DNA of 64,000 nucleotides, taken from Flavihumibacter fluvii. Its GTDB lineage: Bacteria > Bacteroidota > Bacteroidia > Chitinophagales > Chitinophagaceae. The DNA lies in the NCBI RefSeq assembly GCF_018595675.2, contig NZ_CP092333.1, forward strand, positions 3,930,001 through 3,994,000. Reading direction: 5' to 3'. A program made the translations under genes and the position numbers. Positions 27,119-34,441 of the stretch are shown piece after piece. Under the pieces are notes generated by a model. It saw nothing but the letters and a program-made list of their open reading frames with translations. It had not been told where the DNA came from and did no database searches. Each line of letters opens with the position of its first letter. Within the stretch, counting starts at the first letter, position 1.

Positions 27119-27592
27119 CTACCCGATAAACTGTTTCCACTGGTCTGTTTCAGCGCATTTTTTTATGACGCTGTTCCTGGTTTCCAACAAACTGGTCAGG
27201 TAATTTTTAAGGTAAAACCGGTCTACCAACCGGCCAATAATACCGTATGGCATTTCATAATGCATATAATCTATCATCAAGGTGCCATTTTCAATGGGCT
27301 TGAAATGATGCTCATGTTTCAGGCTGCGGAAATCACCTTCCACCATCTCATCGGTAAAATGGTCTGGACTTTTCATTGCCGAGATCTTTGATTTCAGCAG
27401 CCTGGTCTTTCCCAGGTGTTTAGCCTTCCAGGTAACGAATTCCTGCAGGCTGATCAAACCCATCCTGGTTCCGCCAACGGCTTCTTCTCCGGTGTGGGCC
27501 ATAGATTTTTTATGAAGATCAATGCTCCTGGACAGGTCGAAGACCCTTACCGGGGGCGCCTGGATAAAGGTGGTTAGATGAATCGTTGGCAT
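27119..27592 (-). CDS. SRPBCC (START-like) family protein
   Basis: 157 aa from the ATG at 27592, where the domain begins (MPTIHLTTFIQAPPVRVFDLSRSIDLH). The pattern SPDHFTDEMVEGDFRSLKHEHHF and the C-terminal helix match polyketide-cyclase/COQ10-like ligand-binding proteins, often annotated as cell division inhibitor-like without proof. It has no signal peptide. It lies 11 bp upstream of comB on the same strand and is probably cotranscribed. Ligand unknown. Confidence 0.8.
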   Translation of the reverse strand: MPTIHLTTFIQAPPVRVFDLSRSIDLHKKSMAHTGEEAVGGTRMGLISLQEFVTWKAKHLGKTRLLKSKISAMKSPDHFTDEMVEGDFRSLKHEHHFKPIENGTLMIDYMHYEMPYGIIGRLVDRFYLKNYLTSLLETRNSVIKKCAETDQWKQFIG

Positions 27593-27660
27593 TGGTTTAG
27601 GCAGTTCAATAGCATGGCTTAATGGTGATCGGGAAAAATGAAAGCTAAAATTGTTCCAAA

Positions 27661-28668
27661 TTATTTTTTTACCAGCAACTGCTGCCGTCTTTGCATCACT
27701 TCCCGCCACGTGGTGATGATGATTCCCTTTTCCTTAATGTATTTACGAACAGCAGGATCCGAAATACCCAGCATATCGGCTTTGCGGGTTGGTCCGCTCG
27801 TGCTGATCTGGGCGAAAACCTCTGTGGGTTGCGTGCAATGCATGATCATCATCGTGAGGCCGGGATGGCATTGGTCCAGGGCTTTGATATAGCGCTGGCC
27901 GGCGTATTTCTGCAAGGCTGCATCAGATTTTTTGGCTTCTTCCGGTATTACCCAGTCATAGCTGTTGTTATGCAGGTCATCCAGTACCGGCAGTCCGGCA
28001 TTCCAAAGCATTTTCCCGATCATCTGGATCTGCGGCAACATGCCCGCCCGGGAAGGGTCATCGGCTAATAATACTTTATCATGCCCGCCCGGCATCATTA
28101 CAGGGATCTGCAGGGTGATGCCTGCCTGGACGTACTGCATTAAAAACCCGGGGTCCGCAAATAATGTCCCCATATGGCTGTCGAGATGCGTTGGAATGAA
28201 TCCCATCTGGCGCGCCCTGAGTACCTGTGCCATAATCTCCTTGCGGACTTCGTCTGCCGAAGCATGTTTTACCACCTGTTCTACAGATGCATACATCGCT
28301 CCGGTAGTTGTATCAACCAGTCCGGGTACCGTTGGTGCGCCACTCAGTGGTCCCCATTTGTAATTGGTCCATTCGGAAGTAAGGGTAAGGTGTAAGCCGG
28401 CGTCTATAGTTGGGTGTTGTTTCAGCCAGGCCACAAAATGGGGCACCCATGGACAAGGCATCATCACGCTTACAGAGGAGGCAACGCCTTCTGTCAATGC
28501 CTTGATGGCCCCCTGGTCTGAGTCATAACTCATACCCGCGTCGTCAACATGCAGGATAATGACCTTTGCGCCTTTAGGATATCCAAGCCGTTCAGCATAG
28601 GTGCTGTCTGTTTGTGCAGCAAGAAATGAACTAATAGCGCAGGTTAAGGAGAGTAATAAGACTTTCAT
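27661..28668 (-). CDS. Secreted ChbG/HpnK-type carbohydrate deacetylase
   Basis: 335 aa with a signal peptide ending SSFLAAQ. The YdjC/ChbG fold is supported by VIILHVDDAGMSYDSDQG, with the metal-binding Asp pair, then DAGLHLTLTSEW and PTHLDSHMGTLF, which give the His ligands. ChbG deacetylates chitooligosaccharides in E. coli and HpnK acts on hopanoids. The exported location suggests a polysaccharide or oligosaccharide substrate. It lies 68 bp upstream of the SRPBCC gene on the same strand. Confidence 0.87.
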   Translation of the reverse strand: MKVLLLSLTCAISSFLAAQTDSTYAERLGYPKGAKVIILHVDDAGMSYDSDQGAIKALTEGVASSVSVMMPCPWVPHFVAWLKQHPTIDAGLHLTLTSEWTNYKWGPLSGAPTVPGLVDTTTGAMYASVEQVVKHASADEVRKEIMAQVLRARQMGFIPTHLDSHMGTLFADPGFLMQYVQAGITLQIPVMMPGGHDKVLLADDPSRAGMLPQIQMIGKMLWNAGLPVLDDLHNNSYDWVIPEEAKKSDAALQKYAGQRYIKALDQCHPGLTMMIMHCTQPTEVFAQISTSGPTRKADMLGISDPAVRKYIKEKGIIITTWREVMQRRQQLLVKK

Positions 28669-28717
28669 GGCTAAACAATAGTTTGCTTAAATGTAAGAAA
28701 GATGCTGTTGCTAAATC

Positions 28718-29290
28718 TTATGTGATGTCTATATCGTATTGGTCCAATAGTCCGGCAATCCCGCCTGCCGAGAACCTGGCTTTTTTAATACGATTGACAG
28801 CCGGATTGATGGAATAGTGAATGGCCATCCGGAAATCTGCTTTTTCCAGGGTACTGTTCTCGAATTTTGCCCCCGCCAGGTCCGTGTTACGCAAGTCTGC
28901 GCTGCTAAGGTCTGCTTCAGAAAAATCCACTTCATGCAAGGTGCATCCCCTGAAGGGTGTCTTTTGCAGCGTGCGTTTATAAAAGGAAGAAAAGTTCAGA
29001 ATACAGGTATCGAAGGCCACCGTAAATAAGAACGCACTGCAGTTTTCAAAATTAATACCCAACATTTTACAGTTGGAAAAGGTAACATCACTAAAGGATG
29101 TTTTGGTCAATTTAACCAGGGAGAGGTTGCAGTGATCAAAGACGCATGCAGTAAATTCAAATAAAGAAAGATCGGCTTTTGAAAATTCGCATTGTACAAA
29201 ACGGCAATTCTCGTACTCCCCCTTTGGCAGGGGAGTTACCGAAAAGTCTTTAGATTCAAAAACCTGGTCTTTGAAATAGGTGTCGTCCAT
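28718..29290 (-). CDS. Pentapeptide-repeat protein
   Basis: 190 aa built mostly of A(D/N)LXX-type pentapeptides, for example CEFSKADLSLFEF and VDFSEADLSSADLRNTDLAGAKF. They would form a right-handed quadrilateral beta-helix. The end is a short non-repeat segment. No signal peptide or membrane segment is present. The length is like that of Qnr/MfpA-type proteins that mimic DNA and bind gyrase, but the family is diverse and this is not evidence of drug resistance. It follows gcvT by 14 bp on the same strand. Confidence 0.85.
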   Translation of the reverse strand: MDDTYFKDQVFESKDFSVTPLPKGEYENCRFVQCEFSKADLSLFEFTACVFDHCNLSLVKLTKTSFSDVTFSNCKMLGINFENCSAFLFTVAFDTCILNFSSFYKRTLQKTPFRGCTLHEVDFSEADLSSADLRNTDLAGAKFENSTLEKADFRMAIHYSINPAVNRIKKARFSAGGIAGLLDQYDIDIT

Positions 29291-29304
29291 AACCTGATGC
29301 TGGT

Positions 29305-30390
29305 TTATTGGAAAGGAAGCTTCACCACTTTCGCTTTCAGCTTTTTATCACGCACTGCAATAAATATCTCGCTGTCAATGTCTGCATGCTCGATGGTTAC
29401 ATAACCCAGCCCGATCGCTTTCTGCAGGGAAGGGGCCTGTGTTCCGCTGGTTACTTTTCCGATCAGGTTCCCTTCCGCATCGGTAATGGCGTAATCGTGG
29501 CGGGGGATGCCTTTATCGATCATTTCAAATCCAATCAGTTTTCGTGAAATGCCGGTGGCTTTTTCCGCTTCAATAATTGGCCTGGCGATAAAGTCTTTCG
29601 TGAATTTGGTGATCCAGCCCAATCCGGCTTCAAGCGGTGAGGTGGTATCATCTATATCATTACCATACAGGCAATAGCCCATTTCAAGGCGCAGGGTATC
29701 GCGGGCGCCAAGGCCTATCGGTTTAATCCCGGATGCTTTCCCGGCTTCAAAAATGGCGTCCCAGATTTTATCGGCTGCGCCATGACTATCCTCAAAATAG
29801 ATTTCAACACCGCCGGCACCTGTATACCCGGTAGCGCTGACCAGGACATTGTCCACACCCGCAAATTTTCCTTTGGTGAAGGTGTAGTATTTAAGGTTGA
29901 GGATATCCATTTCCGTAAGGGGCTGCAATATTTTAGTGGCATTTGGACCCTGGATAGCCAGCAGGCAGGTTTTGTCAGAAATATTATGCAGTTCAACATG
30001 ATGGCTATTGTGCTGGTTAACCCAGTTCCAGTCCTTATCAATATTGCCGGCATTTACGACCAGCATATAAACCTGGTTGGGTTCGATGCAATAGACGAGC
30101 AGGTCATCAATGATACCCCCCTGTTCATTGGTGAAGGCACTGTATTGTGCTTTACCTGCCACCAGTTTGGACGCATCGTTGGTTGTGATGCGTTGGATCA
30201 GGTCCAGCGCATGTTCACCTTTCAGGATGAACTCGCCCATGTGGCTAACATCAAAAACGCCACAATTGGTCCGAACGGCGGCATGTTCATCATTAATGCC
30301 TGAATAGGAAATGGGCATATTGTATCCTGCGAAAGGAGCCATTTTGGCGCCCAGGCTGATGTGCTTTTCGAAAAAGGGGGTATTCTTCAT
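29305..30390 (-). CDS. gcvT: Glycine cleavage system T protein (aminomethyltransferase)
   Basis: 361 aa from the ATG at 30390 ([29 protein letters not shown]). An in-frame extension to 30501 runs into the neighbouring gene and is not homologous. Family motifs include [11 protein letters not shown], folate-site [26 protein letters not shown] and [15 protein letters not shown] with the catalytic Asp. It transfers the methylene group of glycine to tetrahydrofolate. gcvH and gcvP are not in the window. A TACTTTTG element lies 22 bp upstream. Confidence 0.96.
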   Translation of the reverse strand: MKNTPFFEKHISLGAKMAPFAGYNMPISYSGINDEHAAVRTNCGVFDVSHMGEFILKGEHALDLIQRITTNDASKLVAGKAQYSAFTNEQGGIIDDLLVYCIEPNQVYMLVVNAGNIDKDWNWVNQHNSHHVELHNISDKTCLLAIQGPNATKILQPLTEMDILNLKYYTFTKGKFAGVDNVLVSATGYTGAGGVEIYFEDSHGAADKIWDAIFEAGKASGIKPIGLGARDTLRLEMGYCLYGNDIDDTTSPLEAGLGWITKFTKDFIARPIIEAEKATGISRKLIGFEMIDKGIPRHDYAITDAEGNLIGKVTSGTQAPSLQKAIGLGYVTIEHADIDSEIFIAVRDKKLKAKVVKLPFQ

Positions 30391-30411
30391 ATCATGCAAT
30401 TGTTTCGGCGG

Positions 30412-30419
30412 CAAAAGTA
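30412..30419 (-). promoter_or_regulatory. gcvT -7 promoter element
   Basis: The minus strand reads TACTTTTG, an exact TAnnTTTG match, in the 49-bp gap between the response regulator and gcvT. It suggests that gcvT is transcribed from its own promoter. No -33 TTTG was found at the right distance. Confidence 0.5.
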
Positions 30420-30439
30420 GCGGAAAGAGCGGGATAAAT

Positions 30440-31108
30440 TCATACCCTGACGATGCCGTTTTTAATAGCATAGAGTACAAGGCCAACCCGGTTAGCCACA
30501 TTTAGTTTGGTAAAGAGTGCATCGCGGTGACTGTCAACTGCCCTGGGGCCGATGCCCATTTCCCGGGCAATTTCGCGGTAAGTAAGTTCTGCACAGGAAA
30601 GGCGAAGAAAATGCAGCTCTTTCTCGGAAAGCCCGGGGGACACCAGCGGTTGCACCGGGTTGTTTTCGGGGCTGTCGTTGCTGGCAATATATCCAGCCCT
30701 GCCAGATAGCGCTTCATTTATGCAAAAGCCAAGGTCACGAATTTCTGTAAGGGCTTTCCTGAATTGCGCAGGATGGCTGTCTTTGACCAGGAAACCCCTG
30801 GCGCCGAGGTTCAGCATCCGGATGATCGCCAGGTCATTGTCGAGCATACTTAAAACGAGGACCCTGGTATCGGGTAAGTTTTTCCTGATCCAGGCAGCTG
30901 TTTCATACCCATTCATCACCGGCATGTTGATATCGAGCAAAACAATATCGGGGTTGGGATGGGTCTCCAGCTGGTCAATAAAATCCCGGCCATTGCCGGC
31001 TTCGAAGATCACCTCAAATCCTTCAAATGTGTTGACCAGGTTGGCAAGCCCCTTTCTCAGGAGGGTATGGTCATCAACCATGGCTATTTTAAGTAGGGTT
31101 GTTTGCAT
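30440..31108 (-). CDS. NarL/FixJ-type response regulator, orphan
   Basis: 222 aa from the ATG at 31108. The receiver domain has MVDDH, phosphorylation Asp in VLLDINMP and the Lys of FLVKDS. The C-terminal LuxR-type helix-turn-helix reads [37 protein letters not shown]. No histidine kinase gene is adjacent, so its partner is elsewhere. Transcription from upstream is blocked by a strong terminator at 31132-31158, but that terminator lies in its own upstream region, so the promoter must be within about 25 bp of the start or read through. Confidence 0.92.
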   Translation of the reverse strand: MQTTLLKIAMVDDHTLLRKGLANLVNTFEGFEVIFEAGNGRDFIDQLETHPNPDIVLLDINMPVMNGYETAAWIRKNLPDTRVLVLSMLDNDLAIIRMLNLGARGFLVKDSHPAQFRKALTEIRDLGFCINEALSGRAGYIASNDSPENNPVQPLVSPGLSEKELHFLRLSCAELTYREIAREMGIGPRAVDSHRDALFTKLNVANRVGLVLYAIKNGIVRV

Positions 31109-31131
31109 ATCCGGCAAGACTGCAAATTCGT

Positions 31132-31158
31132 AAAAAATCCCCAGGCAAAAGCCCGGGG
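31132..31158 (-). terminator. Rho-independent terminator of the padR-pspC operon
   Basis: On the minus strand CCCCGGGC, loop TTTT and GCCTGGGG form an 8-bp stem (one G-T pair), followed by ATTTTTTA. It lies 63 bp after the PspC stop codon. Confidence 0.88.
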
Positions 31159-31220
31159 ATGTTCCAACTTCAACCCCGCCTTCCTTCCCGAAGGAGGCGG
31201 CGGCAGGGCAGGTATAAAGG

Positions 31221-33488
31221 TTATTGTAATACTGAACTCAGGATCATTAATGGGGAAGCTTCTGCTTCATTGAATTTGCGGATCTTACCCATCACAGATG
31301 CGTCATTCTGGTCGTTTTCCTCCTCCGCTTCATTTGAGTTGGAGATGGAGGTTTTAGACTTGATGATAATGGTATCTGATTTACTTTTTTTCTCTGGTCC
31401 CTTGTATTCGTATTCACTGTCCTTGTCTTTCAGTTCACCTTCACCTTCGATGATCACTCCTTTATCGTCGATCTTGAATTTGAATTTTCCTTCTTTAAGT
31501 TCTTTCTCCGAAATGGCGCCGGATCTTTGCAGCCCTTCACGGGTCATCACGTATTCGACGTTACTGTCCCAGGAATAAGAATCGTCCCAGTTATTGTCCC
31601 AGCTCACATTGAATCCGCGCCTGCGGTTGGCGTTGATATTAAACCATTCGTAGTCATCCAGGCTCCTGTCTAGTTCGATCTTTTTACCCACCGGCACTTC
31701 AATCACCACCAGTACCTGCTGGTTACGGAATTTGTCGTTGCGGGTGATAGCGAAACCTTTCTGCAATTCCAGTACACTATCTTTCTGAACGATCGGGAAC
31801 CGGATATTTTCGGCCAGTACTTTTGCGGTAGCATTTGTATTGCTGCGGCTGAAGCGCATGGTATACACATGGAAGGCGGTGTCTTTACTTTTCACCACAT
31901 TCACCCTCACGGTTTTGAGCATCAGGCTATCATGGCTGATACCATAGAAAGGAGCATCGTCGTCAAAGTCGATTCCGAAGAAATCTTCATCAGCATAATA
32001 GTGAACGTTGCTGCCAACAGATTCAACGAAGAGTTTGTTGTTGGAAGGCTGAACCATGGCAACCTGGGTTTCTACGCCAGCCCTGTTCTTAAAGTTGCGG
32101 GCGAATAAGCCGGCAAGGAATATGAAGCTGAACAGGCCGATGATCCAGAGTCCGCCAAAGATGTAGCCGAGGTAGTTGTTATTACTTCTTACACCCATGA
32201 TGCGGCGGATCAGCCAGGTGATCAATGCTATGGAAGGAACGCCGAGGAAAAGGATAAGGCTGGACCAGGCCAGGGTATTTTGCCAGAACCCTTCCAGGAA
32301 AAAATCTTTCACGGGAAATACAGCCATACCACCGAAGAGTATACCCATCAGTACACCGAAGAAAGCGAGTGCAATGATTGCAGCGATAAATAAGAAGAAG
32401 GCTTTGAACAGGATCCCGATCACATGGCCTAATCCACTGCCGGCCCTTCTTGCCACGGGGGCTGCTTCGGATGCAAAACTGCGGGCACGCTCACCTGCTT
32501 CTGCAGTGAAACCACGGCTTCTGTTACTGAATTGTTGGGCAGTTTCCTTTACTTCAGCGCCCCAGTTTTGTGCCTTGCTCTTAAAATTTTCGAGATCCCC
32601 TTTAACGGTATCACGGATGGAATTGAGGTCAATCTTCTCGCCTTTCATTTCGAGTTTCTCAGCAGCTGTTGCGGCAAAAGGAACTGCGATCCAAAGGACC
32701 AGGTAAACGATGGAGAGGGTTGATCCGAGTCCGCCGGAGATAAACCGGGGTCCGAAACTATAGTCCCAATCCCAGAAGAAAGCGTTGAAGCTACCGCCCA
32801 CGATGCCTAAGATCAGGGGCAGGGCGAAGATCAACCGGGGGATCCAGGTCTGGATATCGAAGTAAGCGGCCAGGCCGCCACAAACACCGGCGATCACTTT
32901 ATCATCCGGGTTCCGGTATAGCCGTTTGGTAATATTAGAACTAAGCGACTGGGAGGGAACGATAATCCATAACAGGATATAGATCCAGAACAATGGAGCT
33001 ATAAGCAGCACGAAGATCACCCGCATGATCACGGGGTCGATACCGAGGTAGTTCGCCAGTCCGCTACATACACCGCCGATGATCTTATCATCCGCGTTAC
33101 GGCTGAATTTACCCCTGCCGAAAGTCCCGGCTGAACGGGTATAAGCTGATTGGTCAGCCTGGGAAAAAGTAGATTCTTTTTGAGCGCTGCTACCGGTTGT
33201 TGCACCACCATTGATATCGGCATCTGCTGCTTCGAAATCTTCCGGGCGGCCCATATTGGCGATGATGCTGTTAACATCGTCGTCGGTGATACAGATCGCG
33301 CCTTTTTTCAGGCGGTCGGAGAATAGTTCGGCAATACGCCCTTCGATATCATTAATGATTTCATCGCGCCCCTCTTCGTTCGAGAAGTATCGGCGCAGGC
33401 TCTCGGTATATTGCTTCAGCAGGTCAAAAGCGGTCTCCTCGATGGGGATCACCCTGCCCTGGAAGTTTATATTGATGACCTTTTTCAT
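31221..33488 (-). CDS. Two-PspC-domain membrane protein, envelope-stress type
   Basis: 755 aa. Residues 1-90 form a cytoplasmic helical domain. Two PspC domains follow at about 126-180 (KIIGGVCSGLANYLGIDP) and 188-275 (KVIAGVCGGLAAYFDIQ). Then come a helical amphipathic stretch, about four membrane helices (~360-480) and a large C-terminal beta-rich domain like the DUF4097/LiaF group, ending in a charged tail (KDKDSEYEYKGPEKKSKSD). PspC proteins sense or buffer membrane stress. The long architecture is common in Bacteroidota, where its mechanism is not worked out. It is downstream of a PadR gene in one operon. Confidence 0.88.
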   Translation of the reverse strand: MKKVININFQGRVIPIEETAFDLLKQYTESLRRYFSNEEGRDEIINDIEGRIAELFSDRLKKGAICITDDDVNSIIANMGRPEDFEAADADINGGATTGSSAQKESTFSQADQSAYTRSAGTFGRGKFSRNADDKIIGGVCSGLANYLGIDPVIMRVIFVLLIAPLFWIYILLWIIVPSQSLSSNITKRLYRNPDDKVIAGVCGGLAAYFDIQTWIPRLIFALPLILGIVGGSFNAFFWDWDYSFGPRFISGGLGSTLSIVYLVLWIAVPFAATAAEKLEMKGEKIDLNSIRDTVKGDLENFKSKAQNWGAEVKETAQQFSNRSRGFTAEAGERARSFASEAAPVARRAGSGLGHVIGILFKAFFLFIAAIIALAFFGVLMGILFGGMAVFPVKDFFLEGFWQNTLAWSSLILFLGVPSIALITWLIRRIMGVRSNNNYLGYIFGGLWIIGLFSFIFLAGLFARNFKNRAGVETQVAMVQPSNNKLFVESVGSNVHYYADEDFFGIDFDDDAPFYGISHDSLMLKTVRVNVVKSKDTAFHVYTMRFSRSNTNATAKVLAENIRFPIVQKDSVLELQKGFAITRNDKFRNQQVLVVIEVPVGKKIELDRSLDDYEWFNINANRRRGFNVSWDNNWDDSYSWDSNVEYVMTREGLQRSGAISEKELKEGKFKFKIDDKGVIIEGEGELKDKDSEYEYKGPEKKSKSDTIIIKSKTSISNSNEAEEENDQNDASVMGKIRKFNEAEASPLMILSSVLQ

Positions 33489-33516
33489 AATTGATAGGTA
33501 TTAGCTGGTTGAAGTA

Positions 33517-33885
33517 TTAGTTGGTAGTTGGGTTTTCGGGGATAGTTGGCAATAACTCTGACTTGCTGGTTAGGGCTTTTACCCCGTTGGCCAATTCCTT
33601 CCAGGTGGATTCCAGCTCCTGGTAAAATGCGTTTCCCTTTTCTGTCAGGGAAAAGTATTTACGGGGTGGGCCGGAATTGCTTTCAACCCAGCGATAGGTG
33701 AGCATGTCTGCGTTTTTCAGTCGGGTGAGCAGGGGGTAAAGGGTACCCTCCAGGATCTGCAGGTTGGCCGCCCTCATTTCGTCCACGATATCACTCGGAT
33801 AGGCTTCGCCGCGGCGGATCACCGATAGGATACAGAATTCCAGTATCCCCTTCCGCATCTGGCTTTGTGTGTTTTCTATATTCAT
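33517..33885 (-). CDS. PadR-family transcriptional regulator
   Basis: 122 aa. The winged-helix N-terminus reads MRKGILEFCILSVIRRGEAYPSDIVDEM, followed by the wing LEGTLYPLLTRLKNADMLTYRW and PPRKYFSLTEKG. The C-terminal dimerisation helix is short, as in subfamily-2 PadR proteins. PadR proteins are repressors, often autoregulated. Here it is cotranscribed with the PspC protein 28 bp downstream, so it probably regulates the envelope-stress operon. An unusual structured leader of ~130 nt precedes it. Confidence 0.92.
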   Translation of the reverse strand: MNIENTQSQMRKGILEFCILSVIRRGEAYPSDIVDEMRAANLQILEGTLYPLLTRLKNADMLTYRWVESNSGPPRKYFSLTEKGNAFYQELESTWKELANGVKALTSKSELLPTIPENPTTN

Positions 33886-33901
33886 GGCGCTTTTGTTTTT
33901 T

Positions 33902-34000
33902 AGGCTGGTGGCGGTTCAGCGGGGGTGGATAAGGTTTAATGCGATAAGGTTTAATTCAGATAAGGTTTTTTCCTCCGTTTCGCTGCTTCGCCACCAGCCT
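33902..34000 (-). ncRNA. Structured 5' leader of padR-pspC, candidate cis-regulatory RNA
   Basis: On the minus strand AGGCTGGTGGCG (34000-33989) pairs perfectly with CGCCACCAGCCT (33913-33902). A symmetric 3-by-3 internal loop follows and then a second helix, CAGCG (33985-33981) with CGCTG (33921-33917). The 59-nt apical region contains AAACCTTATC three times (spaced 15-16 nt). The stem ends 16 nt before the padR start codon. A consensus promoter just upstream would put the structure in the mRNA leader. The function is unknown, and a DNA-level role cannot be excluded. Confidence 0.55.
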
Positions 34001-34020
34001 GTATAATTCCTTTGACGATA

Positions 34021-34052
34021 CAAACATAAACAAAGTTTCAGTACTATGCAAA
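34021..34052 (-). promoter_or_regulatory. padR-pspC promoter
   Basis: Minus strand: TTTG (34052-34049), a 20-bp spacer and TATGTTTG (34028-34021). Both elements match the Bacteroidota consensus TTTG-N19-21-TAnnTTTG exactly. Transcription would start near 34014, giving a leader of about 130 nt. Confidence 0.8.
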
Positions 34053-34372
34053 CTAAAGTACCTAAGTTAGGAAGGTAATTTTCATTGAAAGATAATGGGT
34101 GATGGGTGAAATGCACGTTGGAACTGGATTTTAGCTAATATCAAAGGGAAAATTGATTTTTCCTGAATTGGATGAACGGCGGGATTTAGAGATGATTGGT
34201 CTGCCTGGTTACTACAATCCATGTATAAGTATGGCCTTTTCTCCAGCTAATACTTCGTTATACATTCGTCTTTCGTTCGTTATTCGTACGTCTTTCGTTC
34301 GTCTTTCTGATAGAATTGATAGTCGTATGCCAGTTTTAATAGTGTGCTGGTTCTTAAAGGGAACAATAAAAA
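34053..34372. other. Non-coding stretch with short direct repeats
   Basis: No convincing gene. CGTCTTTCGTTCGT occurs twice, at 34267-34280 and 34289-34302 (22-bp period), inside a run of CGT/TTCG units. The remainder is AT-rich without a recognisable motif. It separates the padR promoter from the terminator of the downstream minus-strand gene. Confidence 0.5.
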
Positions 34373-34420
34373 AGAACCGCCCACTTAACAAAAGGATCCT
34401 TTTGTTAAGTGGGCGGTTCT
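34373..34420 (-). terminator. 48-bp perfect palindrome acting as terminator
   Basis: Two 24-bp arms are perfectly complementary around a central GGATCC. On the minus strand the second arm runs directly into TTTTTT. It lies 21 bp after the stop of the amidohydrolase gene. The stem is much longer than a usual intrinsic terminator. Confidence 0.85.
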
Positions 34421-34441
34421 GTCTGTGGGCTACCGTGTATT

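Noticed and set aside
28718-29290. Pentapeptide-repeat protein as quinolone resistance (Qnr)
   Set aside because: Only the repeat fold is visible. No Qnr-specific loops were recognised, and the family is very diverse.
33916-34116. 66-codon minus-strand frame within the padR leader and promoter
   Set aside because: It runs through the consensus promoter, the long stem and the direct repeats. Composition looks non-coding.
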